From Flavobacteriales bacterium (GTDB lineage Bacteria > Bacteroidota > Bacteroidia > NS11-12g > UBA9320), in NCBI GenBank assembly GCA_020635395.1, contig JACJZV010000002.1:689000-752999 (forward strand): 64,000 nt of DNA, read 5' to 3'. The translations under genes and the position numbers were made by a program. The stretch's first letter is position 1, and each line of letters opens with the position of its first letter. The notes beneath the pieces are model-generated. The model worked only from the letters and a program-made list of their open reading frames with translations, was not told where the DNA came from and searched no databases. Positions 19,150-28,133 of this stretch are shown piece by piece.

Positions 19150-19684
19150 ACTGTTCTTTCACTTTTTTTTGCAAAGCCAATCGGGCTTTAAATAATTGGG
19201 TTTTGCTTGTGTTTTCATTAATACCAAGCATTTCTCCTATTTCTTTGTGGCTATATCCGTCTAATACATAAAGGTTAAAAACACTTCTGTATCCATCTGG
19301 AAGTGATTTCACCAAACTCATCAAATCATTGTATTTAAGCCTTTCGAAGCTTTTGGCATCCACAGGCATTTCGGGCAATATTTCAAAGTTGTCTTCTTTT
19401 ATTCTACCGTTTTTTCGGATGGCTTCAATGGCTGTATTGGCCACAATTTTTCTGCACCACCCTTCAAACGAACCGATAAATTTGAATTTACCAAGATTTT
19501 TAAAGATACGTATAAATGCTTCCTGCAACACATCTTGTGCGTCATCGGTTTGCTGCATATATCGTAAACTTACTGCGTACATTTTTCCTGATAATCTATC
19601 GTACAAATTTTTGAAAGCGGCATGACTGCCCTGCAAACATTTTTCTATCAGCTCCTTTTCCGTATCTTGTTTGCCTATTGCCAT
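19139..19684 (-). CDS. ECF-type RNA polymerase sigma factor
   Basis: 181 aa, the usual ECF length. Sigma2 region (about 25-95) shows DDAQDVLQEAFIRIFKNL and FEGWCRKIVANTAIEAIRK; sigma4 (about 120-175) shows LPDGYRSVFNLYVLDGYSHKEIG and a helix-turn-helix (MLGINENTSKTQLFKARLAL). It belongs to the Bacteroidota sigma-70 family close to SigP-type ECFs. It is the first gene of an operon with the membrane regulator (11-nt overlap) and the PKD surface protein, and it probably transcribes its own operon or T9SS-related genes. Confidence 0.92.
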   Translation of the reverse strand: MAIGKQDTEKELIEKCLQGSHAAFKNLYDRLSGKMYAVSLRYMQQTDDAQDVLQEAFIRIFKNLGKFKFIGSFEGWCRKIVANTAIEAIRKNGRIKEDNFEILPEMPVDAKSFERLKYNDLMSLVKSLPDGYRSVFNLYVLDGYSHKEIGEMLGINENTSKTQLFKARLALQKKVKEQFGE

Positions 19685-19756
19685 GCAAAGCCTTCATTTT
19701 TTTCTTTCTCTTTGGTTGCTTAGATGAAAACCAAATTTGAAAGGTTGCCTAAACTT

Positions 19757-20227
19757 TTAATTTTTTTCGATTTTTTTTAAAGAATATTTCGTTGGAAAAT
19801 AATTGCCGAAATTTTCGGCGTAAAAACCAATGGCCTCTATGGGTTCTATCATCTCCACTCTGTTTATCCCCTCAATCAATCTTTTAAAGCTTATGGCCAC
19901 CATATTTTCTTGCTCATTTATGGTGAAACAGCCATAAAAAAGGTGATGATTTATATGCAAAATCTCGTTCACAAAATCTTTCTTTTCTTCTTCGCTATCC
20001 GGCAAATAACAAACAGGAGCCACCACCTGAAAAACGGTTGCAGGTTCTTCATCTCTAAAATACTCCCATTGGTTGTGGGTTTGGGGTTGCCACACGTCAA
20101 TGTAAATTTCCACATCTCCGCGTTGCAAAATCCATTGTCCGGATTGTTCGCATCGGGTTATTTCGGGGTCAACACCAAGTGTTCGTATGGCATCTTCTAC
20201 TGTGTCAAAAAAGGGTTGTAACTCCAT
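19757..20227 (-). CDS. YbjN-like (type III chaperone-fold) cytosolic protein
   Basis: 156 aa, no signal or membrane segment. Acidic alpha/beta sequence with LDVCY-free chaperone-like layout: FFDTVEDAIRTLG at the N-terminus, a central YIDVWQP strand, FVNEILHINHHLFYGCFTI and a C-terminal FKRLIEGINRVEM helix. This fits the YbjN/CesT-like fold, which in other bacteria binds partner proteins, but the match is by pattern only. It has its own promoter and is divergent from the caspase gene. Confidence 0.5.
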   Translation of the reverse strand: MELQPFFDTVEDAIRTLGVDPEITRCEQSGQWILQRGDVEIYIDVWQPQTHNQWEYFRDEEPATVFQVVAPVCYLPDSEEEKKDFVNEILHINHHLFYGCFTINEQENMVAISFKRLIEGINRVEMIEPIEAIGFYAENFGNYFPTKYSLKKIEKN

Positions 20228-20231
20228 GGGG

Positions 20232-20239
20232 CAAAATTA
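20232..20239 (-). promoter_or_regulatory. Putative -7 box (TAATTTTG) four bases before the YbjN-like start
   Basis: Exact TAnnTTTG match on the minus strand, then CCCC, then ATG at 20227. Predicts a leaderless transcript. Confidence 0.5.
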
Positions 20240-20311
20240 ATTTTTTGAATCCGAATACTTTTTTATCGTTTACTATTCTAATCCTTTATTAATAATTTAG
20301 CTAATTTTGGA

Positions 20312-20319
20312 TACTTTTG
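20312..20319 (+). promoter_or_regulatory. Putative -7 box (TACTTTTG) of the caspase-like gene
   Basis: Exact TAnnTTTG match 11 nt before ATG 20331. A second match (TAATTTTG) lies 10 bp upstream at 20302-20309, so either could be used. Confidence 0.4.
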
Positions 20320-20330
20320 GTATAGGTTAA

Positions 20331-23300
20331 ATGATTCGAATGTGCAAACCCATCTGCTTAGTTGTTGCCACGTTGTTGCTTGGTTTATCAGCATCCGCCC
20401 AAAATTCGGAAAAAGCCGGTAAGGCATTTACAAAAGCAAAGAAAGCCTATTCGGAGGGCGACTTCAAAGAGTGGGCTAAACAAATTGCTGATGCTATTGA
20501 GTTGGAAGGTAATCTTGGCGAAAATGCCGATCGAAATTTCATTGGCGAAGTTTTTTATTACAGTGGTCAAGGTTTAATTTCCGAATCCACGTATGGTTCG
20601 GCTTCTCAAATGTTTTATCGGGCTGCCATTAGCTATGCAAAAGCCAAAAACGGTGCTATGGCTTCCAACGCCCGCCAACAAGCATCATATTTTTACGATT
20701 CCTGTTTGAAATATCAAAGTAGTTTTTTGCGGGCTACTTCTGAAAAAATGGAATCCGTCATGGTGCATTTTCCTATTGATAAAGTGCTAAAAACAGCTCT
20801 CGACACCACTTGGTTCAGTTTTAAACTCGGCACTCGAGACTCTATAAAATTGGGTCAAAAGGCAAGCATTATCACCAGCTATATGGGTGGAAAAAACAGC
20901 GAGAATGGAAATACATACTTCGGGCAAGTTGTTATTACCAAAGTAGATTATGGGCGTTCTGAAGGTTATGTGGTTATTGACAAAACGGCCAAAGAAAAAG
21001 GAATAACACTGCAACCTAAAGACCATATTTTTATTCAAACTTTTGTTCGAGAGAAAATTTACAAAGGGTTACTTTTTGATATGGCCAAACTCAATATCGT
21101 TTTTACCGACGATTACAAAATTGGGATGTATAATATTGGCACCATTGGAGAGATTATTTCGGAAGCCTCAGAAAATGCCATTTTAGACATGATGGTTGAT
21201 GTAGTTCAAACTACAGCCAAAAGCATCAAAGAAGACCCCGAAATGTATTCTAAAATTAATTCAACCATTGCCGACGGAGCGTTTAAAAATATCGGAACCA
21301 TTGATGCAATGTTGCTTTGCACAAGAGATGACATCTCTGCCTTCTTGCGATTTGTGAAAGCTTTTCCGGCAAAATATATGGGGGGCAATTATAGAATCGA
21401 CGAAACGTATGCCACATGGCTTATAAACAGCACGCCCACTGGAGATAATGAAGCCAGATACTTGCTGGATGAATATAAGAGCATTTCTACCACTGACGAG
21501 TTGAAAAATTGGCTTGAAACAAGAAGTAGATATTTGGATGTGGCCGGTTTTGATTATGACAAAATAAACCAACTTATCTACGATTATGTTAATCAAAACC
21601 AATTCCCGCAAGCCGACAGTTTAACAGGTATTTGGAAAAATGTCGTTACCCAAAATGAAAATACCTCACAAGTCTATAACTACGAAATGATAGAAGCCTG
21701 GATTGCATCAAGTGCTAAAAATTATGATAAATCGATATCAGACTATGAAAAAATCATCAAAAAATACGACAACTACTGGTATGCCCATTTGCAGTTGGGT
21801 CATGTTTATCTCGAAAAAGAAGCCTTTGGCGAAGCTCTAAAACATTATCAGGTGGCCATAGATAGTGCCCCAGAATATGCCGATGGGCATGGAAGTTATG
21901 GTTGGACAATGCTAAAAATGGGTCGATTTGCAAAGGCAGAAGAATATTTGCAAACCGCCTATTTGCTAGACAGCTCAAACCCAACATATATTATGAATTA
22001 TGCTCATTGCATGCTGCTAACCAACCGACATGCAAAAGCCCGAAAGCTATATGACTACCTCATGGAACATATAGAATCAAAGGCCGTTTTTGAGAAAGGC
22101 TTAATTGCTGACTTGGATTTTTTTATCGAAAATGGTTGGGAAACGGAGTTGCTTAGCTCTGAGAAAAAATACCTTCTGAACTTGTGGAATAATCACTTTA
22201 AAAACCTAATCGAGGCCAAAGAACTCTATGAAACAGGCAAAAAACTGAGTGACAACGAAAAATATCAGGATGCGGCCGTCAAGTTTGACCAAGCATCTGT
22301 TTTGGCCGAAGATATTAAAGATTTCAGCAAATTTAAACTGCGGTCGTATTATCGATATGCCGGATACAACTACTATAAATTGGGCAACCACCAGGAAGGG
22401 TTGTCGCGATACACAAAAGCTTGGGACATAAGTCGTAAATATTTGGACGATGTAGAAAGCGAAATTAGTGACATTGAATCCATTAAAAATGAATATGACT
22501 GGCTCGATAATGAGGTGATGCAGGATATGTTTCAAAAAATGCAAAATGCCGCTCAACGAAAATTGAATAGTCAAAATCAAAACAGCACTGTTTTTATTGT
22601 TTCGGTGGGAGTGAATGATGCTTTGGGCAGCTATACTACTGCCGATGATGATGCTTTGGCAATAGCCGAATTATTAAAAACAAAGTCGAAACTCATTTTT
22701 GACACCTCAGTTGTGGTATCGCTTGTCAATGAAAAAGCAACTTTACAGGAGTTGAAAAAATCTTTTGATTTAGTTATTGCCAACTCACGACCCGGCGACT
22801 GTTTTATCCTTTACTTTAGCGGATATTGTCCTCAAAATTTTAATGGCATTATTCTGCACTCCGACACCATAAAAAATCGTGAACTATTGGCTTGGATTTC
22901 GAGCATGCAGGCAGATAAAAAACTCATTCTGATAGATGCTGCAAATGCACAAATTGTACCTGATTTTATTGCGAAACAACGAGATTTGGGCGATGTATTC
23001 AATGCCGAAAACATTACCTTTTTGGTTTCTGACGGGCGTGTAGAAATGCCGGCCACTCAAGGTGGTTTGTTCACGTCTTACCTTATTCAAGGGCTTAGCG
23101 GTGGTGCCACCACTCAATGGAACAACGGATTTGACTACGTTAAAATAAGTGCATCAAACCAAAAGGAAATTTCATTTATCACCTCCAAAAGTTTGGAAGG
23201 CTATATGTATGGAAATTTAAGTGCCGGAAATTTGAAATTTGACCTCAAAAGCTATAGCTCAGGGGTTGATTTTCCGTTAACTTTTACCAGCTCTTTGGGA

Positions 23301-24437
23301 TATTCTATTGACACGATACCCCCAATGATTTTTGTGCCGAATGCCGTGGGGGGAGAAGGAAAACGAGGTGGAAAAACAAAACTTGTTACAGTTAAAAATC
23401 AACTAACCGGCCAAGCATTGGATGAGAGCGGAATAGACAAAATAAGAATAAACGGCTTAGATATTGAATTTAATCAAAATGGCAAATTCGTTTATAATCT
23501 CCACTCTGTTGGAGATTGGGCTAAGGTGGTGGTTTCGGCCATCGACAAAAAAGGAAATGTGGCCACCGACTCCTTTTTGGTTAATATTACTCATATAGAG
23601 AATGAAGAACCAAAACTTGAAGAAGAAACACAAACCAACTATGCACTAATGTTTGCTACCAGCAATTTTGATGAATGGAATAGCTTGGACAATCCGCAAA
23701 AAGATGTGGAAGCCATTGCAAATTTACTGAGAAGCAATTACGACTTTTCTGTTGAAATAGTGCTGGATGCCACCAAAGATGAAATGAAGAAAAAGCTGTT
23801 GGAATACTTCCGAAAAAACTATACCTCAAAAGATCAATTGTTCGTTTATTTTGCCGGACATGGCCATTTCGACCCTTCGCTTGGCGGACATATTGTATGT
23901 GCCGATTCTAAAAAGGATGACCCAACCATGGATTCATACATTCCATACGACTTTATTGTAAAAAACCTTGATAGAACGTTGGCCTGCAAACACATTTTTG
24001 TTGCCTTAGATGTATGCTATGGAGGCGAGGCTTTCGATAAAAATACCTCTACCACAAATTATAATCGCTTGGGCACTTCTTTACAACAAATTAGAGACAG
24101 CCAGCAAAGCTTTGTGAATGACAAACTGAAATATACTTCACGTGTTTTTGCCACTTCTGGCGGAATAGAATATGTGCCAGATGAAAGTGTTTTTGCAAAA
24201 AAAATAATTGAAACCCTTCAATCGAAAGGAGATTTTAAAAACGGATTATTAACCTTTGACGATTTTACCGACAATCTGCAAACCATATCTTCCATACCAA
24301 ATGCAGAAATTCCTACTCACCCTCGTTTCGGTTCTTTTGGCAGTCACGACCCCAAAGGTGACTTTATTTTGAAGTATGTTGAACGCAATGGTGTTACCAA
24401 ATCGGGAAAAAATAGTCCCAAAATGGAACTAAATTAG
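20331..24437 (+). CDS. Exported TPR protein with tandem caspase-like domains (first degenerate, second intact)
   Basis: 1368 aa. A signal peptide (LLLGLSASAQ) is followed by alpha-helical and TPR repeats (clear at about 480-590, WYAHLQLGHVYLEKEAFGEA, and again near 630-700). A first caspase-like fold (about 750-940) keeps VSVGVND and ILYFSG, but the catalytic His and Cys positions read SGYC (about 830) and DAANA (about 868). A Big-like beta domain (about 995-1085) follows. The second caspase-like domain (about 1104-1350) has both catalytic motifs, FAGHGH (about 1175) and LDVCYGG (about 1228). This is peptidase clan CD (metacaspase-like). The exported location and substrate are unknown. Confidence 0.88.
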   Translation: MIRMCKPICLVVATLLLGLSASAQNSEKAGKAFTKAKKAYSEGDFKEWAKQIADAIELEGNLGENADRNFIGEVFYYSGQGLISESTYGSASQMFYRAAISYAKAKNGAMASNARQQASYFYDSCLKYQSSFLRATSEKMESVMVHFPIDKVLKTALDTTWFSFKLGTRDSIKLGQKASIITSYMGGKNSENGNTYFGQVVITKVDYGRSEGYVVIDKTAKEKGITLQPKDHIFIQTFVREKIYKGLLFDMAKLNIVFTDDYKIGMYNIGTIGEIISEASENAILDMMVDVVQTTAKSIKEDPEMYSKINSTIADGAFKNIGTIDAMLLCTRDDISAFLRFVKAFPAKYMGGNYRIDETYATWLINSTPTGDNEARYLLDEYKSISTTDELKNWLETRSRYLDVAGFDYDKINQLIYDYVNQNQFPQADSLTGIWKNVVTQNENTSQVYNYEMIEAWIASSAKNYDKSISDYEKIIKKYDNYWYAHLQLGHVYLEKEAFGEALKHYQVAIDSAPEYADGHGSYGWTMLKMGRFAKAEEYLQTAYLLDSSNPTYIMNYAHCMLLTNRHAKARKLYDYLMEHIESKAVFEKGLIADLDFFIENGWETELLSSEKKYLLNLWNNHFKNLIEAKELYETGKKLSDNEKYQDAAVKFDQASVLAEDIKDFSKFKLRSYYRYAGYNYYKLGNHQEGLSRYTKAWDISRKYLDDVESEISDIESIKNEYDWLDNEVMQDMFQKMQNAAQRKLNSQNQNSTVFIVSVGVNDALGSYTTADDDALAIAELLKTKSKLIFDTSVVVSLVNEKATLQELKKSFDLVIANSRPGDCFILYFSGYCPQNFNGIILHSDTIKNRELLAWISSMQADKKLILIDAANAQIVPDFIAKQRDLGDVFNAENITFLVSDGRVEMPATQGGLFTSYLIQGLSGGATTQWNNGFDYVKISASNQKEISFITSKSLEGYMYGNLSAGNLKFDLKSYSSGVDFPLTFTSSLGYSIDTIPPMIFVPNAVGGEGKRGGKTKLVTVKNQLTGQALDESGIDKIRINGLDIEFNQNGKFVYNLHSVGDWAKVVVSAIDKKGNVATDSFLVNITHIENEEPKLEEETQTNYALMFATSNFDEWNSLDNPQKDVEAIANLLRSNYDFSVEIVLDATKDEMKKKLLEYFRKNYTSKDQLFVYFAGHGHFDPSLGGHIVCADSKKDDPTMDSYIPYDFIVKNLDRTLACKHIFVALDVCYGGEAFDKNTSTTNYNRLGTSLQQIRDSQQSFVNDKLKYTSRVFATSGGIEYVPDESVFAKKIIETLQSKGDFKNGLLTFDDFTDNLQTISSIPNAEIPTHPRFGSFGSHDPKGDFILKYVERNGVTKSGKNSPKMELN

Positions 24438-24523
24438 GTTTTTTCAATTTTTTTTATTTTACTTTGTGTTCGGAAATATTCGTTGCGAACTTTTCCACTA
24501 CTACTACTTAGTTATTACTTTTA

Positions 24524-24982
24524 ATGTTTACTGTTATGTTCAAAAAATTGGTAAAATCGTTCTTATTGGTTTTTGGGGTATTATGTTTTACTTCTAATCA
24601 AGTTTTTTCTGCCAAGTTAGAGTTTCAAATCGAAATTTCTCAGGTAATTTATGATGGTGATACATTGCATTTTAACAAAAAAGTAAAGTTGCAAGGTGAA
24701 ATGAAAAACCATACACAACGACTGGCAATTGCAACCTTAGATGATGGCACGGTGTTGCATTTAGAAATGTGGGTTACCCTTGAAAAAGATGGCAAAAATG
24801 ACTTCGTTATTTTTCAGCATAAATATTATACAAGCTCTGATGATTTGTGGACCGTGAAAGCCGTTGGGCCTCAGTTAAAGTTTAGAGGAAATCAGTATGA
24901 TAACGGACATTACACCTTTCGTGACCCTCAATCTTCAGAGAGTCTTGAGGTTTTTTATAAAGTTCACGTAAAGCCTATCTGA
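24524..24982 (+). CDS. Small exported protein of unknown function
   Basis: 152 aa from ATG 24524; ATG 24536 (MFKKLVKSFLLVFGV) is an equally good start. The signal peptide probably ends at VFSA. The mature part (about 120 aa) alternates strands and charged turns (FQIEISQVIYDGDTL, KVKLQGEMKNH), suggesting a small beta-sandwich. No family recognised. It lies 86 nt downstream of the caspase gene on the same strand and may be cotranscribed. A hairpin CCTCAA/TTGAGG followed by six T sits inside its last codons (24926-24956). Confidence 0.6.
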   Translation: MFTVMFKKLVKSFLLVFGVLCFTSNQVFSAKLEFQIEISQVIYDGDTLHFNKKVKLQGEMKNHTQRLAIATLDDGTVLHLEMWVTLEKDGKNDFVIFQHKYYTSSDDLWTVKAVGPQLKFRGNQYDNGHYTFRDPQSSESLEVFYKVHVKPI

Positions 24983-24995
24983 TTTTTTAAGCAAA

Positions 24996-25721
24996 TTACA
25001 CTGCAAAAACTTCATGAAGCACTTTGTGCGATTTTATGGCTTTGCCATGCAAGCCGTGATATTGATAATAGAGCAATAGTTGATCTAACAAAGTGGTTCT
25101 GGTTTGTTTAGAGAGGTGGGTTTGCGACCATTCATGCAAACTTATTTCCATCATTTTTCGCCACATTAGTGTGCTTTTGGCATCAATGCATTCTGTGTTT
25201 TGATAACCACTATCAACAAATAAGCCCTCCTTTAAATTCAATAGTTGGCCTTCTTTGTATATTCCCTTTGGGTAAAAACCCAAATACCGACACAGGTGCA
25301 TTAAAAAATAGAGAGGATAGTTTGCCAATTTTTCCGATTCAAGATCAAGAACAATGATAAAGTTTTGTAAGAATAAAAACAGTTCCTCATTAGGCTCTTC
25401 TTCTGTAAGGCTGGCATTCAAAATTTCTGAAATAAACAATGCAATGCCATTTTTAAGCACATTAAAGTGTAGAGAATTTAACGGTGGATGACAACGCAAC
25501 TCTTTGATATGTTGAATATTAGCATTTTCTTTTCGGTAAATTACCATTTCAACCAAGTTTAGCGGAAATATGTGTGAAGGTTTTATTGCCCCCTTTTGAT
25601 TTCTAACTCCGTTTAAAACAAAACTTTGAATCCCAAATTGGCTGGTAAATATTTTGGTAATAACACCATTGTCTTTAAAGTTGGTGTTCTTAATGATTAT
25701 TCCATTTGTTTTAACCAGCAT
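24996..25721 (-). CDS. recO: DNA repair protein RecO
   Basis: 241 aa, typical length. The N-terminal OB fold (about 1-80, TNGIIIKNTNFKDNGVITKI, FTSQFGIQSFVLNGVR) and the helical C-terminal part with LCRYLGFYPKG match RecO, which loads RecA with RecF/RecR during gap repair. The C-terminal zinc cysteines found in some RecO proteins are absent. The ATG overlaps the porZ stop by 1 nt (translational coupling), and the recO-porZ pairing recurs in Bacteroidota. Confidence 0.93.
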   Translation of the reverse strand: MLVKTNGIIIKNTNFKDNGVITKIFTSQFGIQSFVLNGVRNQKGAIKPSHIFPLNLVEMVIYRKENANIQHIKELRCHPPLNSLHFNVLKNGIALFISEILNASLTEEEPNEELFLFLQNFIIVLDLESEKLANYPLYFLMHLCRYLGFYPKGIYKEGQLLNLKEGLFVDSGYQNTECIDAKSTLMWRKMMEISLHEWSQTHLSKQTRTTLLDQLLLYYQYHGLHGKAIKSHKVLHEVFAV

Positions 25722-28018
25722 TAATTAATAAGCAAGAGCTTGGTTACATGCGGGTCTTTGTCTTCGTTGTTGGCAGTCATAAAAAGATAAATTCCTGTTT
25801 GCACTCTCTGCCCCGAAAAATTATTTCCATCCCAAATGGCAGTGCCACCATTGGCAACCATTTCATAAACGAGTTTTCCTGAAATATCTGTGATTTTTAC
25901 AGTAGCATTTTCGGGCAAACCAGATATGGTGATAGGGCCTTTGTAGGTTTCACGCACAGGATTTGGGAAGATAATTACCTTTCCATGCACGTTTGTGCCA
26001 CCTGTGGCATCACCTCTAAAGCTCACAATGCCTTTATCAGTACCAAAAAATACTTCTCCGGTTTTATCTATAATTCCAATGCAATGCACCTGATTGCTTA
26101 AAAGTGGACTATTTTGCTCTGTGAAATGGTTAACAACTGCTGAGCCATCGGCGGCTATTAGCCAAACGCCGGTGTTGGTGGCTACCCATTTTCTGTTTGC
26201 CCCATCCACTTTTATATCGTTTACCACTTCGGTGCCAAGCAAATAGCCAACATCTTTGCCATCATCAATAATAAATCTTCTGGCCTGCACTCTATCAGGG
26301 TTTTGAAATACATCATCGCCAGAAACATAAAACACGGCCAAACCCTCATCGGTTCCTATCCAAATTTCACCGTCTTTGTCTTTTACAATAGCGTTCACTT
26401 TATTTGAAGGCAAACTTCCCTGACCTTCAATATTTCGCAATGATAATGTTCTAAAATCATTGGGTTGGTTGGTTTCTCCCTCTTCAAACACCACCATTCC
26501 GGCAGACAAATCTCCGGTAACTATCCATTTTCTACCAAAATCATCAATAATTATTTTGCCCGATGAGTTTGATGGAATTTTATACTTAATCCAAATTCCT
26601 TTGTTGGATCTCATCAAAAGTGAACTATCTGTTTGATAGTTCGTAATCCAGAGGTTGTCGGCTTCATCCATTGCAAGGCCATCTACAATGTTATATTCTC
26701 CCTTGTTTGCTCTAATGGGGCTATTCTGTTCGGTGTAAATATTTTTTAAAGAATCGTTATACAAATGCACCAATCCAAAACCATGGCACCCCATAAAAAC
26801 CTCATTTCCGGCTTTATTGGATGCTATGGTTACATAATCATACGAACCCAAAAGGGCAGGAATATTTGGTCTGCTTTTCCATAGTCCGTTTTCAAATCTA
26901 TACCAACCTGCTTTGTTGAAAACTGGGCTTCCTTGGGCAGATATTCCGCCTCCTGCCACCCAAAGTTCATCGCCAATGGTTGTCATAGAAAATGAGCTTG
27001 CCCGCTGTGGACCATTGGGTTGGGTGTAGCTATAGTTTCCATTTATATCTCGCCGAACTAATCCTGAAAAATCATTTCCAAACCAAAGACTGTTTTCGTG
27101 GTCAAGAATGGCAAAGTTGAACGTTACTTCTTTTACAACTCTTTCGGTTCCATTGGGTTGAACAATGGTTATTCCACCCACAAAACTGTCTGGAATTTGA
27201 GCAATAACCAATTGGTTGTGGCATACTTCAATGCTTTGGGTAATGGGTCGGTAGGTGGGTATAGTGTCTCCTTTAAACATCCATCTCGAACCATCATAAA
27301 CTCTCACGAATTTGCCAACATCGCAGTAAATTTTTCCTCCAAATTTTCTCATTAAATGAGCCTTCCCGTTGTTAATCATTTCTATCGGCCCTTCCCAACT
27401 GTTAAAATCGCTTAAATTACTCCCGTTTGCCGCAGCTTTGATAATGCCATATTCTGTGCCTGCAAAAATGGAATCGTTGAAAAAAGCAACAGAAAAAATA
27501 CTGGTTGGAATACCGTTTAATCCAATATTGAGATACGTATCTTTTATGGCTTTTTTCTCTAAATCAATAACAACAATGCCAAATGAACAGCTTAAATAGG
27601 CCAAATTTCCTTCAAAATGAATGTCATTAATTTCTTTGGTGCCAATAATCGATTTGCGGAGAATGTCGGATATGTTATAGATAGAACTACCCTGCAAAAT
27701 ATCAATGTTGGTATTTTTATATGCCACCAACAAGATGTTTAGACCTTCGTGATATTTCAATAATTGCACCTCAACATCCGAAAAACCGTTAGTTTTTCCA
27801 TACAGTTGCATTTCACCCGATTTTTTGTGAAAACTGTAAAAACCACGTTCTGCACCCACATACAAATACGATGGACTTTCGGCAATGCTGTTTACTGCAT
27901 TGTATGGCAAATGAATTCTCCAATGACCCACAGGCACTTCCTCTTTTTGGGCAAACACCGCAGTAGAGAAAAGTAAAAACCAACAAAACCAGACTTTTTT
28001 CGACATCATTTTCTTCAT
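25721..28018 (-). CDS. porZ: PorZ-like T9SS attachment-complex protein (beta-propeller, type A sorting domain)
   Basis: About 765 aa. The frame opens at ATG 28027, but that codon lies inside a -7 box (TATGTTTG), so I use ATG 28018 (28009 or 28006 also fit the signal, ending VFAQ). WRIHLPYNAVNSIAESPSYLYVGAERGFY begins two consecutive propeller domains typical of PorZ (recurring blade motifs such as DGEIWIGTDEGLAVF). The end is a T9SS type A domain: IIFPNPVRET, VKITDISGKLVYEM, WDGNNFSG, GIYLFM. In Porphyromonas PorZ works with PorU/PorV in anchoring substrates to anionic LPS. Coupled to recO. Confidence 0.88.
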   Translation of the reverse strand: MKKMMSKKVWFCWFLLFSTAVFAQKEEVPVGHWRIHLPYNAVNSIAESPSYLYVGAERGFYSFHKKSGEMQLYGKTNGFSDVEVQLLKYHEGLNILLVAYKNTNIDILQGSSIYNISDILRKSIIGTKEINDIHFEGNLAYLSCSFGIVVIDLEKKAIKDTYLNIGLNGIPTSIFSVAFFNDSIFAGTEYGIIKAAANGSNLSDFNSWEGPIEMINNGKAHLMRKFGGKIYCDVGKFVRVYDGSRWMFKGDTIPTYRPITQSIEVCHNQLVIAQIPDSFVGGITIVQPNGTERVVKEVTFNFAILDHENSLWFGNDFSGLVRRDINGNYSYTQPNGPQRASSFSMTTIGDELWVAGGGISAQGSPVFNKAGWYRFENGLWKSRPNIPALLGSYDYVTIASNKAGNEVFMGCHGFGLVHLYNDSLKNIYTEQNSPIRANKGEYNIVDGLAMDEADNLWITNYQTDSSLLMRSNKGIWIKYKIPSNSSGKIIIDDFGRKWIVTGDLSAGMVVFEEGETNQPNDFRTLSLRNIEGQGSLPSNKVNAIVKDKDGEIWIGTDEGLAVFYVSGDDVFQNPDRVQARRFIIDDGKDVGYLLGTEVVNDIKVDGANRKWVATNTGVWLIAADGSAVVNHFTEQNSPLLSNQVHCIGIIDKTGEVFFGTDKGIVSFRGDATGGTNVHGKVIIFPNPVRETYKGPITISGLPENATVKITDISGKLVYEMVANGGTAIWDGNNFSGQRVQTGIYLFMTANNEDKDPHVTKLLLIN

Positions 28019-28020
28019 TA

Positions 28021-28028
28021 CAAACATA
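28021..28028 (-). promoter_or_regulatory. Putative -7 box (TATGTTTG) overlapping the first porZ ATG
   Basis: Exact TAnnTTTG match on the minus strand. It contains the ATG at 28027, which therefore should not be the start; the next in-frame ATG is 2 nt downstream. Confidence 0.45.
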
Positions 28029-28121
28029 GGGATAAATGGGTTACGACATTTTAATCATGTTCAAAAACGCATTTCATATAAAATTGTTGTATGTTTAAAT
28101 CCCTTTAAAAGTCATAAAAAC

Positions 28122-28129
28122 TACCTTTG
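28122..28129 (+). promoter_or_regulatory. Putative -7 box (TACCTTTG) four bases before lipA
   Basis: Exact TAnnTTTG match, then TGCT, then ATG 28134. A leaderless lipA transcript is predicted. Confidence 0.55.
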
Positions 28130-28133
28130 TGCT

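Noticed and set aside
24926..24956. Hairpin CCTCAA/TTGAGG with six T near the end of the 24524-24982 gene
   Set aside because: The stem is only 6 bp and lies within coding sequence, so a terminator call is not secure.
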